From Lineus longissimus (lineage: Eukaryota; Nemertea; Pilidiophora; Heteronemertea; Lineidae), in the NCBI RefSeq assembly GCF_910592395.1, contig NC_088326.1:7757001-7821000 (forward strand): a DNA stretch of 64,000 nucleotides, given 5' to 3'. The position numbers and the translations under genes are program-made. The notes under the pieces are model-generated. The model worked only from the letters and a program-made list of their open reading frames with translations. It did no database searches and was not told where the DNA came from. Shown here in pieces: positions 12,060-24,932 of this stretch (the first letter of the stretch is position 1; each line of letters begins with the position of its first letter).

Positions 12060-12410
12060 CATGCCTCATGTCACAATCAAGTAAGAGACCGCATTGTCGC
12101 CTGAATGATATGAGACAAGAGGGTGATGTCACAATCAAGTAAGTGATCACATTGCAGCCTGATCGATATAAGAGAAGAGCGTGATGTATGAGACGTTATC
12201 ATGCCTGATGTCACAATCAAGTAAGACTTCGTTGTAGCCTGATTGATATAAGAGAAGCGGGTGATGAAAGAGACGGCATCATGCCTCATGTCACAATCAA
12301 GTAAGATACCGCATTGTAGCCTGATTGATATGAGAGTAGAGAGGGTGATGTAAGAGACGGCATCATGCCTCATGTCACAATCTAGAGACTCCATTGTAGC
12401 CTTATGGGAG
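12060..12410. repeat. Degenerate tandem repeat, about five units
   Basis: The motif gtcacaatcaagtaag, followed by a cgcattgtagcctgattgatat stretch (written here as two parts: cgcattgtagcc and tgattgatat), recurs at 12068, 12127, 12209, 12291 and, shortened, 12374. Spacing is 59 to 83 bp. It is non-coding. Confidence 0.7.
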
Positions 12411-12429
12411 GGAATAGGGCAGTGTCACA

Positions 12430-12840
12430 AGAACTAATCTAAACTCAAGGTAATGTAGGAGAGATTTGCACTTACCTACTTTTATGACCTTCTGCCCTAC
12501 TTTAAGACTGTTATAGCTAAAGTAGTTGTGTTTGGCATCGAACTAAAGATAATGAACAGTTGGTTTGTTTTAACCCATTTTCATTACCAACTGACCTACT
12601 TGGGTACGGTTACAGCGAGATTTGTCATCTGTGTTTGATATCAAACTGAAAGTGTTTAAGAGTTGGTTTACCCTGATATACTTTTATGACTCACTAAACA
12701 ACTTGAACACCGTCAGAGGAAGGCAGTCGCGTTAATGGTATCAAACTAAAGGTATTGAAAGAGCAGTTTTGCGCTGGCCTGCTTAAACACAGTTGGAGCA
12801 AAAGCACTGAAGGTTTTGAAGAGCGGATGTGACAAAAGAA
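12430..12840. repeat. Degenerate ~105 bp tandem repeat
   Basis: A tatcaaactaaag-type motif recurs at about 12431, 12536, 12641 and 12741. Each is followed by a ttggttt and a tacttttatgac-like stretch. It adjoins the array at 12060-12410. Confidence 0.5.
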
Positions 12841-13327
12841 TCCCTCAACTACTTCATTAACTGCAGTTCAAATAAAACCTTCACAATTGTCATCCACCCT
12901 AGGGGCCAAATTCATTAGACGTGTGTAACTTCTCCCTGGTTAGTTATAGGGCCTATTCATATTCTGTGAATATTTACATGAAGGACCTGAATCTGTCTAT
13001 TCAGTAGTTAAACGCTGTTTTATAAGCTGAACCCCCTTCATGAATTTGTCCACATTTGTCTAAGCTTGATTCCATCTAGTCTGTCCACATCTCCCTATCT
13101 ACCATAAACCTACATTCTGGTACTCGCATATACTACTTGCTACATTTTCTTGTCATTCATCTCATTTCTTGCTATCAAATTCCGCCAGCGTAGCTATTCA
13201 GGCAGCCAAGCCTCTAGTTTCTTTTCTCTTTTAATCTTTTTATCTGTATTTACTTTATTCATAACTATGTACATTGTAATTGAGTACATGACAGAGATTT
13301 ACTGCAGCCAAAATACCACTCGGACAC

Positions 13328-13952
13328 ATTGATAAAAGTTATTTTATCACAAGCAGAAGTATTTACCTTGTAAATATGTCCTCCTTACACCAAGGACTTC
13401 TTCAGTAAACTAACTGACAGAAGTAGCTCTGCTGACGTCAGCTGACCTCCGGGGTTGGTGCCACGAGTAAATTCCTGATAGTGCACCCCGGTTTTGAGAC
13501 AAGTTGCATCCTGTGTTTGTTATAAATGCGCGCCATTTTTTCACTGAGTCCTCGAGTGCACGGTAGGACTACTAGGCCTGTGTTGGAACGTTCAGCGGTA
13601 GATGCCTCCGGTTTAAAAGGAATGGACGTGTAGAATGCAGGACCCAATACAAAAGCTGTGTATAATTGTCAACGAATGTAGTTAATGGTTTGGTTAGGGT
13701 TAGCTACATAATCTTCAACAAAGGAACTCGGCGACTCTATTCACTTTCACAAAAGGTGCGGAATTAAATTCCGGGGGGACTTGCATTTCTTTTACACCGG
13801 GTTGTTAAACTATTCCGGTTTCTAACCCCGGAGGCCAGCTGACGTCAGCAGTGCTACCTCTGTCAGTCAGTGTACAGAAGAAATCCTTAGTGTAAGGACG
13901 AAATATTTACAAGGTAAATACTTCTGCTTGTGATAAAATAACCTTTATCAAT
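13328..13952. mobile_element. Foldback/MITE with ~120 bp arms
   Basis: The left arm runs from ATTGATAAA at 13328 to about 13460; the right arm from about 13820 to TTTATCAAT at 13952. They are reverse complements through tattttatcacaagcagaag, ttaccttgtaaat, a 'ctccttacac' stretch and ctgacgtcagctg. Each arm holds a TGACGTCA-like palindrome. No transposase is inside the 625 bp element, and the target duplication is not clear. Confidence 0.75.
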
Positions 13953-14129
13953 CTAAAACACCAAGCGATGATTAGTTGAGAAATTCTGTTCATATTCTGT
14001 AACTTGAGCCCCTCAGCGCAATGGTGGCCTAAACTCCACTTTTTTAAATGTTTGAATTAGACCTATAGCGGAAATCCCGAGTGTGAAATCTTTTCGTGCA
14101 ATAATGGTCTACTTTGAATTTAGTTCCAC

Positions 14130-15990
14130 TGAGGATATAATAGATGGCACTGCTTTTTGTCCCCCCCCGGAGCTTGTGTAGTGGGACATGGTATTAGTAC
14201 ATGGTACCAACTTTGTGCTCGTTTCGACCCTACAGCTTCTAAACGACTCAAGTAATTTAATCCATATTTGGTGGAAGGAGTGAAGGACATCTGAAGATGT
14301 GTCCCACTAAAAATCATCCCGGTCAGATTCCCGGCCTGGCCAGTAGTGGGCAAAATATATGTTGCGCCGCTCGCCGCTCGCAGGACGCACGTTTCCCTTC
14401 CGCTATATAACTTCTGAACGACAAAATATTTTTGATTAAAATTTGGTGTGCTGATAGAGGGTTGACCAAAGGTGTGTCGCGTCGAAAAATCGGCCGAGTT
14501 TGATTCTCCATTTGGCCGCCAGGGGGCAAAAACCAAAAACACATAAAGTGTTAGAACTCGCTTAATATTCGTCTGATCTTTACCATATTTTTATGGTAGA
14601 CTAAGCTAACATAGATACACGATATAGCACCCGGGTTTTTAGTTTCATTCATTTTTCTGCCATATACGAGGCGCTGCCTGAAAATCATGAAAATTCCCTT
14701 CCGCTCTGTAACTTCTGAACGACAAAATATTTTGGATTGAAATTTGGTGTGCTGATAGAGGGCAGGACAAAGGTGTGTCGCATTGAAAAATCGGCTGAGT
14801 TTGATTCTTAATTTGGCCACCAGGGGGCCAAAACAAAAGACACATAAAGTGTTAGAACTCGCTTCATATATTTGTCTGATCTTCACCACATTTTTATGGT
14901 AGACTAAGCTAACAAAGGTACACAATACATTACCCGGGTTTTCAGTTTCATCCATTTTTCTGCCCTATAGGGGCGCTTTCTGAAAATCATGAAAATTCCC
15001 TTCCGCTCTGTTACTTCTGAACGACAAAATATTTTGGATTGAAAATTCGTGTGCTGATAGAGGGTGGGCCAAAGGTCTGTCGCGACGAAAAGTCGGCCGA
15101 GTTTCATTCTCGATTTGGCGACCAGTGGTCCTAAACCGAAAAACACATGAAGTGTTAGAACTCGCTTAATATTCGTCTGATCTTCACCAAACTTTTATGG
15201 TAGACTAAGCTAACAAAGGTACACGATATAGCAACCGGGTTTTTAGCTTCATCCATTTTCTGCCCAAAAGGGGCGCTTCCTGAAAATCATGAAAATTCCC
15301 TTCCGCTCTGTAACTTCTGCACGACAAAATATTTTTGATTGAAATTTGCTGTGCTGATAGAGGGCAAGACAAAGGTATGTCGCGTTGAAAAATCGGCCGA
15401 GTTTGATTCTTGATTTGGCCACCAGGGGGCCAAAACCAAAAATACAAAGTATCTTTACCAAATTTTTATGGTAGACTAAGCCAACAAAGGTACACGATAT
15501 ATCACCCGGGTTTTTAGTTTCATCCATTTTTCTGCCCTATAGGGGCGCTTCCTGAAAATCATGAAAATTCCCTTCCGCTTTGTAACTTCTGAACGACAAA
15601 ATATTTTGGATTAAAATTTTGTGCGCTGATAGAGGGTGGCCCAAAGGTCTGTCGCGACGAAAAGTCGGCCGAGTTTCATTCTCGATTTGGCCACCAGTGG
15701 TCCTAAACTAAAAAACACATGAAGTGTTAGAACTCACTGAATATTTCTCTGATCTTCACCAAATCTTTATGGTAGACTAGGCTAACAAAGGTACACGATA
15801 TATCTCTCGGGTTTTTAGTTTCATACATTTTTCTACCCCATAGGGGGCACTTCCTGAAAATCATGAAAATTCCCTTCTGCTCTGTAACTTCTAAACGACA
15901 AAATATTTTGGATTGAAATTTGATGTGTCATGTTACTGAATCGGCCGAGTTCGATTCTCGACTTGGCTACCAAGGGCCGAAAAACCAGTG
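14130..15990. repeat. Tandem array, ~300 bp unit, about six copies
   Basis: The stretch catgaaaattcccttccgct recurs near 14683, 14986, 15286, 15559 and 15855. Each unit also holds tttatggtagactaagctaa, cacccgggtttttagtttca, aacgacaaaatatttt and a ggccaccagggggccaaaa stretch. The open frames on the minus strand repeat with the array and are not genes. The same general design (ccaccagggggcc next to 'agtgttagaactcgctt' or 'tgatatctcgctt') occurs at 34135-34990 and 44090-45265. Confidence 0.8.
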
Positions 15991-17789
15991 CAGTGCAGTG
16001 TTACCAGTAGCCTTACCACGCTTCATGCTGATTTGATGAGTAAATCATGTGTAGCAGTGTATTGATGTACATACATGACGTGTTGACAAATTTCATTGTT
16101 ATAACAGCCATTTTTTTCTTTGGTTACTTTTGTTTTTTCTGATTTTTTTTCTCTCGAAACTATTTAAATCAGATTCACAATATGCATGTTCCATCGATAG
16201 TCGCAGGTGACAAGTTCACGATTTTACTTGATCTAATGCATTGGAGAATCAGACAACCCCGATTTAAATGAAATTTCATAGATTGATACATACCAGTGAC
16301 TTTCGAGTCCTTTCAATCCATAGACACAGTGAGTCTCTTCCAATATCCTACGCATCGTTAAATGCAATGCCACCACAAATTCTGGTACTCTATCACATCT
16401 GCTGTTTTTGTTCCTTAAGTTCTGCTTTAATTACAGATGGCATAGCAACCATCCATTTGGTATGTACACATCAAAATTAGGATTTTTAGACCCCCCCCCA
16501 TACAAAATTTTATTACCAAAATGTACAGGAGTACACTTTATAGGCCCAAATTCATACACCCTCTCAGTGCTTCCATACTAAGTGGATTTTATACAGACTG
16601 TATAAAACCTCCCTCCACTGCCACACCATTTACTTTTTAAAACTGAGCATGCCTCTTCCACATTTTCAAAATGACCCCCTCCCCCCATGTAAGGAACGCT
16701 ACCAAGGATTAGACCTTACAACTCCTCCCCCAAATTTCCTAGCTGAATTTCAGACTGAAATGATTGAAATCCCTAAAATGGGACACCCAACTGAACTATA
16801 AACTTCAGTCAATGACAGCCAACAACACCACAGGGATTCAAACTGCACATTTTTCAAAAAACACCCAACAGCGACGGGGGACATTCAACGCTATGCTTGT
16901 TCACTTTCTATTTGAGCTAAACTGTCAGTGCAAGACTGGTCTATGAATTGCTTTTTGATCCCTGTTTATGGATCCCGTATCCGTAGACAGTGCGATGTTT
17001 TCTCTTTCTAAACTGGTTTATTTTAGGTAATCAAAGTTGTTTTTTATGATGAATTACATGACTTGATAGTTCATATGCCAAAGTGGTTAGCGAAAAAGAG
17101 TGGTCATACTCACAAAATTCACAAATTGTGGGAAAAAATCTATCAAAATTTTGAATACGGTTATACAAAATGGATTTTTGGGCCAAGACAAAGGAAGTCC
17201 CAAGATTTCAAATTGTGCCAATGAAGATGATAATCATGGTCAGCTGATTTTTTTGTAACCTCTAGACTTTGTCAGGCGTTTTCTCAAAACTACCAAAAGT
17301 GGAGTTTAAGGAATTGATGCTGAACTGGAGGTATTGTTAGTTTCACCCAAACCGCGAGGGTGGAGCTAAAATGTCGACCAAGCCGAGGTTTTGGCCAATA
17401 GTTTAGCTCCAGACGAGCGGTTAAATACCGACAGTGGGGTATCAATTTCTTTTCTAAAACCTCTCAAATTAAATATCGAATAATGTGGTTTGAAATGCTT
17501 TTGAAATGCTTCCACATTTTGCACCAACCCAAGCGGTTTGGGTTGTTTCACCAAAACTTCTGTGGTGAAAACGAGGCTATATACATTATCAGTTATGAAA
17601 ATGAAATATTCTAACCGGGTGTTTTAGAATAGACCACTATTGTCACGAGGGGCTCATTTATCATTGTGACAAGATAGATTTGGGAATACCAACGCTCCAA
17701 TTACGCAATTCTTATTGAGATATTTTATAAGTGTAATCCTTGATGGTTTTACTGATACTTTTGGTGCTATTTGTTTAAGGCTTATACAG
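15991..17789. other. No gene seen before the first transporter exon
   Basis: AT-rich sequence with short poly-C runs near 16492 and 16680. The last bases carry a pyrimidine-rich stretch and two possible splice acceptors (AG at 17778-17779 or 17788-17789) for the exon that starts the transporter coding region. Confidence 0.4.
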
Positions 17790-17794
17790 TGGGA

Positions 17795-18044
17795 ATGACG
17801 TCTACAATGACCCTGAGCTCAAACCTCACCACCATCTCGACCACGTCGTACTCTGGTGGCATACCAACGAACGAAGTATGGATGATCACGACTGGTTTTG
17901 TAATAGCGTTCATTCTTGCATTTGGAATTGGTGCTAATGACGTCGCAAACTCATTTGGTACTTCAGTCGGGGCAAAGGTGCTGACGCTGATACAGGCTTG
18001 TATACTGGCAACGATATTTGAGACTGCTGGAGCGCTCCTTTTAG
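17795..18044 (+). CDS. SLC20A: SLC20/PiT phosphate transporter, first coding exon
   Basis: SLC20 proteins are plasma membrane sodium-phosphate symporters. This exon encodes residues 1-83: a Ser/Thr-rich external N terminus with an N-glycosylation sequon (Asn10-Leu-Thr), a first membrane segment at about residues 28-48, and the family signature [10 protein letters not shown] at residues 46-55. A second hydrophobic stretch ending in ETAGALLLG follows. I chose the ATG at 17795 because the upstream frame has no other ATG; an AG at 17788-17789 or 17778-17779 would be the acceptor, so the 5' UTR is probably split. The exon ends in phase 1 at a GTAGGT donor. The next exon is 18.5 kb away. Human PiT proteins start closer to the signature, so this N terminus is somewhat longer. 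Family assignment is firm; I cannot tell the SLC20A1 from the SLC20A2 lineage. Confidence 0.93.
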
Positions 18045-19095
18045 GTAGGTCATTCTACACTGTGTTACATCGGCTGACATATCAAAAAGTTTGTTTCATT
18101 TACGGAGCCAACGGTGGCGCCATCTAGTGTAGCACAACATAGCGCAATGCATTTTCTATTCATGGAGCGGGGGACACGCACAAAACACCCCTCAAAAGGC
18201 ATTATTAAAACCGATAAAGTTTCCCATTAGAAACTGTTTTATTGATTCGAAGACATATACTTTACAATCATAAAGATTGCTCGTACAATTGATGCGAAAT
18301 TAATGTGTCATTTTGCACCCCAAAGTTGCATGAATTTGGCCCAAAACCATGGAATCCCCGGGGTTTTCCCGGCCTCAGGCGTTTCCTTTTATGTGCCCTC
18401 CGCGATTAGCATCGGATAATTAATATTCATGAAATTGATTTCCCGGGAAGGCATACCCGTTTGTGATTGGAAAAGGGATTCGTGTGTCATAAATAGCGGT
18501 TCCGAGAATTGACAGAAATAGCTGGCCTGGTTTCCAGGACGCGTGGCCGCTGAAAGCGCTGCTGTTGCTGTACATGCGTATTCCCAATATTCCTGGAGGC
18601 AAGATTGCGTGACGTCACTTAAAAAGCATCATGGCGTACTTCACTGCTGAGGAAGCAAATGTGATCACGGAAATTGGGTCGGAAAGCACTCAAAAGGTGT
18701 TGATTTCGTTCAATGTTTCGATTTTTTCAAACAACAGTGTTTTGCTTGGCATCGTCGATATTTGATTCAAACATGTTTTTTCGGCCTTCGATGTGGCGAC
18801 ACACTCGTTTCGCCCAGTCCACGCGTCTAAAAATAGCTCGGTAGCTTACGTCATTTTGGCGCGAAATGTGAATGAAACAACAGGGGCGAAACCTTTTGAT
18901 ATGTTATGTGTATCGTAATTTATTTAAATACATTCTCAGTCACGGGGCATTCAGTTAATGAGGCCTTGGCAATGACCTAATTTGCAAAAACAGTCCTTTA
19001 TGCAGTAGAACCCACAAAAAACCAACAAAAAACAGGTCATTTGAATTATAATTCTAAATAATAATAGAATTATTGCTTTTAAGCTCACCTCTGGG
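18045..19095. other. Intron 1, no gene seen
   Basis: No protein family or terminal repeats were recognised. A TGACGTCA site stands near 18610. The sequence between 18340 and 18640 is locally GC-richer than its surroundings. Confidence 0.4.
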
Positions 19096-19099
19096 GAGC

Positions 19100-19920
19100 T
19101 TATACGATACAGTGGTGTCCGTCGTCGTCCGTTTAGCGGAGCACGTTTCGTCACCGCTAGGGCTAGATGGCTAAAACTTGGTGTGATGGTAGTTTTGGGC
19201 AATATGCCCAGACGTATTTTTTCTTTTTCGCGATATGACCTACTTTCTGGAATCCAGGCGGCCATCTTGAAAATTGTTTTTTGTCATTTTGACGTTAATG
19301 GTTGTACGTAGAGTGACGAAATTTTTATGGTTGGTTTATCTAATAAGGTTAAATGACATATCACCCGGGTTTTTGATTTGACCTACTTTTCAAGGTCACA
19401 GATGTCAAAGTTCACTAAATCATCGATGGGTGGTAAGTTTCGTTTCTATTTGAGCTGGAAGGTCTAAACTTGTGAGGACATTTATCTAGGAACCCCCTAT
19501 CCTACCCCCAAAATTCGTCCCGCTCGTACTTCAAATATGGCCGCCCATCTTGAAAATTAAACAAAGTCAGATTGCAACCAAATTTCATGTGATTGTATAT
19601 CTGTATAGTCTCTACAACATCCCTGATTTTCAGTCAAATCCATCTGCCAATATAGCCACCAGGTGGCCATCTTGATAATTAAACAAAGTCCTATTACCCC
19701 GAAGCTAATGATCGGACTGCAACTAAACTTCATGTGATTATGTGTCTATGTACTCTTATCAATATCCCTAATTTTCAGTCAAATCCTATGACAAATATGG
19801 CCACCAGGCCGCCATCTTGAAAGTCCAACAAAGTCCTAGTACTGCTAAACTGTTGAACAGATGTCAACCAATTTCCATGTGACATGTACACTCTTCATTA
19901 ACCCTGAAATTCAGTCAATT
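19100..19920. repeat. Dispersed/tandem repeat with 'GGCCACCAGGYGGCCATCTTG' core
   Basis: Units share a gccaccagg-ggccatcttg core (near 19258, 19535, 19657 and 19800), then aattaaacaaagtcc, caaccaaatttcatgtgat and a 'cctgattttcagtcaaatcc' stretch. Spacing is about 120-140 bp. Non-coding. Confidence 0.65.
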
Positions 19921-20698
19921 TTATTAACAAAATGCTATACTTAGATGGTACCAGTAACTTTCTTTGGTGCCATTGAGCCGAGAATAATAATGTTATTCAA
20001 TGGAATCAAAACTGGTGAAACTAACCTGAAACTGTTCTCCCAATATCCACTGCAAATGACATGCATTACATTACCCGAGGTGAGCACATGTTCCCTTGAC
20101 CATTTCATTTCATTTTCACTACCTCACAAATCATGGACATTTTCGTCTATTGAAAATATGTTACAAACTTTTCCACGCCCTACTTCGGTTGATTACTATA
20201 ACCTATTTGTGTGTATTTTATATGTTTTTGACATCCTTCTTCTATAATAACTTCCATTTTGATTCACAAAATTACGTGTTTTGATTTGTTTACGGTGATT
20301 CTTTGAATGGGTATCCATATTTTTGACACTCGCCAAAAACGATGACATTTACTCCCCGCAGGTGGTACCAATATCTTGTCTAGATCATGGACTATAAGGC
20401 CAAAATAATTTATACTCCTAAGAAAAATCATAAGTATTTTTTATTCATCATATTAATCTTCACCTGCGTCAGTGTTTAATCTGACGGGTTAAATAAGGCC
20501 GAAGATGAGCTCTCAGGAATGTTCGTGCTGTGCATTTGGATCTTCTTCTTTTTTTCAAAGCTTAAACTCGCAGTGGGTTATTAACTCCCACAACTTTCAC
20601 GCATATAGAAATAGGCCCAACACATGACTGATATTTAATTAGGGGTGACATAAATTTAATTGAATGTTTATGCATACTTATATTTTACTATTACATAG

Positions 20699-20911
20699 TC
20701 CAGTGCCGTCCCGACGCCCGTGTTGATAGCCAATATTGGCGAGACCGCACTTGGCGTCGCGACGGCTCAGTCGATCTCACAGTACTTTTATAGAGAGACT
20801 AGTGTTTTTACTGTGAAACTGCCCCCGAACCGTCCTGATGTTCAGCCAGACAACGTTTTGAATGTCGTCGCCCTTCGTCATCAAAACGGCCCGTTGCCGA
20901 CTTCACAGTAG
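20699..20911 (+). other. Unrecognised coding-like segment ending in a stop
   Basis: From an AG at about 20697-20698 the frame is open for about 70 codons with a markedly higher GC third position than its surroundings, and ends in TAG at 20909-20911. Visible pieces are VLIANIGETALGVATAQ and KLPPNRPDVQPDNVLNVV. It looks like the last exon of a gene or the 3' end of a transposon protein, but I recognise no family. It is not part of the transporter, whose frame passes from 18044 to 36532 without it. Confidence 0.35.
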
Positions 20912-22907
20912 TTCACAGTATTTTAATATCGATACTGTATTTTATAAGGAGGAATTATTCTCGTCCTTCTGTTAATTTAAAAGCCTAAATATTCAAGCCA
21001 TCATGGGTGATAATGTTGTTCAAGTTGCATACGTGTGTATATAAATTGTAAGCTTTTTAGCGCAATAATCGAGACCTTTGGCAGTACGTTTTACGTGTAC
21101 GCGAACGTGCACAAAGCGCGCGGACGTGATAGCCCGCGTAAGTGGTTATTTTTTGATTTGGCAGGGCGTTTGGCACCATGTGGTTCGGCAGGACGTTTCC
21201 GCGCCGTTCAATGCGCGTCTCGTGTAATGCAGCGGTCAATAAGATGTATGTACCCCCCTGGTCAGCGCTCGACACGCAATCGACGCGGAATTCGTGTCGA
21301 GTCCTGGGGTTGCTGATTATGTGAATGGGCCTTGGAAAGGTGTCGAAAATTCAATGAATACCTGAGGTAGTCAATTTTTGCAAATGTCGAATTTCTGTCG
21401 AGTGATAAACCACAAGAAATAAACTATCAAAAAAGTGTGGATTGTCGGCTGACGCACGTTTTCACGCAGATCTGTCAACATGGCCTCCAGCGGTAAAAGG
21501 TTAGTGCTAGCACTGCTACTTTCTTTACAGTTTTCGAAGTTCTTTTACGATTATATTGCTCTAACTATGGTTGTGCAGATTTGACTACCTAGAAAACAGC
21601 AGATGTGTCCAGCCATCCTAGTAGAGGAGACGGAGCCCTTCCCTTTTATAGTTTCTAAATTACTGTAGAGTGCCTCGGGAGAGATCGCAACTTTCCAGAT
21701 TAGCAGCACCCCGTCTGCACACATGAGAAATAGCTTTATTCAGTGGTGGTGATCTCTCCTGATGTACCTTTTCAGTAAGGGACAGCTTGCATCCAGCCCT
21801 GATCCATCCCGAGGAATCTATAATCTGTTCATGAATGAAAAGGTGATCACTAGACACTGCGAACAAGGACATGTCATTGTTTTCTTTGTCGCTATAGGAC
21901 TTTCGGATGGTTCCCACCTGCAGTCCTGGTGAAAAATATGAGATGAAGACCTCTGTAAAATGAGTTACTTTATATTTCCTTGTAATAATACATAACACAT
22001 AGGCTACAATATTCAAGTGAATTAGATAGAAAAAAAATTGTGCCTGTCCTCCCCTTCGATGCATGGTGAAAAAATAGTGAACCCTGGTATCCCTTGATTT
22101 GGTGAAAAGTGATATCCTGACGAAATTATGTTCAACATTCGGTGGAAAAGTGTCGAGTTCTGATCCTCAGTTTTGTTTCAAAGAGTGAGTACGCTTCGAG
22201 TGTCTGACCGGGGGGGGGGGGGGGGGGGTACAAACATCTTATTGACCGCTGCATAAGTGGTTCTACGTGGTTTTCCTACCAATATAAAACAGTAAGGAAA
22301 CTTACATTTATCTCATTTTTGGATTAAGAGGGTAATTACTTTTACAAAAAGAATCATTATAGCAAAAGAATTGAACAATTTTAAGTAAAAGTAAGTAAAA
22401 TAATAATAATGTGAAAAAATTAATAGTAGTCATTTTGACCAATAGAAATAAATAGGTTCGCTTTTCGTGACACTTGAATACCCTCGATAAATATTTCTGA
22501 GGTCGACAATACTATTGAAATTCCCGATTTTTGGGATATACTTACGTAATAGCTCAATAAGAAATGCTTTGCTTGATTGCGCCAGGTTTGCGAATAACGT
22601 TCTCTAAGATGACTATGAAGGACAAAACCAAAAAACCTTATCAAAATGTTTTTCGTCCGCCATTGCTTGGATGTTTGGTCACATTCCGGGATGTGCTGTC
22701 CCATTCCTGGAGCTCTTTGCTGTTCGAAGGGGATAACATTTCAAATTATTTTGTGTCCGTTAGCAGACCACAGAAAATGCCTCGCTTTGACTGAAAATGC
22801 CTCGTTTTCGTGGGATGTTCGGTCCAGTAACCCCTTACCCCTGGTGTTCATTGACAACTACCTTACAAGTTCTCTAAAACTAATAACCCAAGGCCAAATT
22901 CAATATA
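20912..22907. other. No supported gene
   Basis: Contains a CpG-rich stretch at about 21070-21310, an ATG with a good context followed by a possible donor (GTTAGT) at 21480-21505, and a long poly-G run at 22210-22229. None amounts to a gene on its own. Confidence 0.35.
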
Positions 22908-24932
22908 CTCTATTTTCCTCTGTCTAAGGTCCCTTCATAATATTCATGACAGAAGTTAAGCCCGGACCCCGAGACAATGTCCACATTTGGTGATATATGT
23001 GTATTTGGAATAGCTGACCAATAGCCGAGTTGCACATGTCAATTGGCAGTCAAAGACGACCTAGGCCTGAGTTTCAAACACGCAGACAGCGTCAGTTTTA
23101 CAAATGATCACAGTTGCTTTAATTCTGAGGTTTTACTATCGTAAGCAATGGGAGCGATTATGGCATTTTCTTTTTTGCTATTCGACGTGGCCTTCCAACG
23201 GCAATTTAAAGGTAGTTTCATGTCCACAGTTCATCAGTGGAGGTGGAGCAACAAGAACCCTTGCCAAAGCGATGTAGGAGCTATTCAGTGAACGAAAAGA
23301 TCCGGTACCTGTGGGACCTTGAAGCAGCGCTTACTGATGACGGTACTGTAACGAGCATGAGAGAGTTTGCCATTACTACAGGATTCCAGTGACAACCATG
23401 AAGAAATGGAACATCCATTACCTGGAGGAGAAGGCTGGTGAAGGTCGGGGCGATGACAGAAGTGTCAACGAGCAACAGGTTGCTCTGTGGAAAAATGGAG
23501 CAGCTTCTGTACGAATGGTTCGAGGGGGGTGAGCGAAAAAGGGTTGCCCGTTACCGTACAAGATGTCTAGGAAAGTGCCGTGACCATCTTCCAGACCTGG
23601 TTTTATGCACTGCCAGCAGAACGTCGCAAAGAGATAACAGAAGCAAGACCTATCTTGCATGGTTTTCACGCTTCAGCAGGCTGGGTTGAACGTTTTTTTG
23701 GCAAGGAAGAAGAGCTCCTTCCAGAAAGTCAATAAGAACCCCACCACGCTCCCAGCAGACGCTGCCAAACGGTCCATGTCTTCTGGACCAACGTCACCCA
23801 GATCATCGAACGGTTCGACATCCCAATGCAATTGGTTTTCAACATGGACCAGACGTTCGCCCTGTTTTAGTTCCGGCCGTTGACACAGCCAACGAAAGGG
23901 GAGCAAGATACGTTGATGCCCGCACATCAAGAAGCAAAACCAAACTCGGTTGTACGATTACGTTCCCGCGAAAAGGCTTTGTGCGACAGCTTAACGCCTT
24001 TGAAGACGACGATGAACCACTGCTGGAAAATTAACGTAGTCGTAACTTCCTCGGCGACGGTTTGGATGAAGGAGGACACGGCGCGACACTGATTGGAACA
24101 TGTTTTCGAGCCCTAGCTACCTGACAGCAGAACAAGCGGAGCAGTTTCTCCTACTTCTCGACAGATATCGAGTGCATCGCACAGAAGATTTCGGCTTCCG
24201 AAGTACGCAACTTCAAGGAATTTTGGACTTTATTCCTACAGGCGGTACGTCGTTGGTACAACCCCTAGACATTACGATTTTTAATCGTTTAAGAGTCACA
24301 TGCGGTAAAGTTGGAAGTTGTGGAAAAAAAGAGATAATGGACGGTGACTGACAATGTGAACGTATCGGATTACGTCATTTGGTGAACTTTGTCGGCGAGA
24401 TGCCATGGCTGAAATCCGAACACTTTTGTCAAAATCGGCGGGGAAATTCCGATATTGATGTAGAAAGAAGGGTTCAATTACATGTACATCATTTAGTTGG
24501 AAAAATGTGTTGTCTTGATTTCCTAAAATGTGAAGATCCCTCAAGTCTCTCATATATCCTAAAACATTGTCAAAGGCACGACAAATCGCAGACCCTTCCG
24601 ATGTTTTAGATGTCCATTACCCGGCCTCCTAGTCGTAGCCAAAAGAGCTGATACGATTTGTTTGACCCACCCCCTATAAACCCTCATTTCCTTGAGCCAC
24701 CCTGTAACACCATTCGTCACAAAATACTCCTTGGCCCCTGGCAGATCACCAATCGATTTCAAACGACACCCATTTTTGACATTCAATGGAGCTGTCAAAG
24801 AGTGAACTTTACCCTTCGCCTGCACGTCACTAGCCATTAACAAAAAAAGCCTAGCCCTTGTCCAGTGCATGCGTCACAAGGAGGTGTCAACCTGGTATTT
24901 TAGGAAGGGACCTTAGACAGTGGAAAATAGAG
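22908..24932 (+). mobile_element. pogo/Tc5-like DNA transposon, copy 1, with TIRs and TA duplication
   Basis: The left end CTCTATTTTCC-TCTGTCTAAGGTCCCTTC (22908-22936) returns as its reverse complement at 24904-24932 with one change. TA stands outside both ends (22906-22907, 24933-24934), the usual target duplication for the Tc1/mariner/pogo group. Length is 2025 bp. The decayed transposase inside is described separately. A second copy in the same orientation starts at 62961. Confidence 0.85.
23270..24350 (+). pseudogene. Decayed DDE transposase of the pogo/Tc5-like element
   Basis: Pieces in three frames add up to a DDE-superfamily transposase. An N-terminal DNA-binding part reads KIRYLWDLEAALT. 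A Tc5-type helix-turn-helix part follows (EWFEG near 23513; GWVERFF near 23680 after a frameshift). The catalytic part begins with FNMDQT near 23842, the usual site of a catalytic Asp, and goes on through ANERGARYVD and GCTITFPRKGF. Stops and frameshifts occur throughout; the copy at 63270-64000 is broken in different places, so both are old. The family call rests on the NMDQT motif, TIRs and TA duplication together. Confidence 0.7.

Noticed and set aside
14120-15530. A series of 66-140 codon minus-strand frames that look alike
   Set aside because: They recur with the ~300 bp tandem unit, differ in frame between units and match no family; the array is non-coding repeat DNA.
21035-21316. 93-codon + strand frame in CpG-rich DNA
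   Set aside because: It can be explained by the lack of stop codons in GC-rich sequence; no domain, no homologous look, and an open frame exists on the other strand as well.
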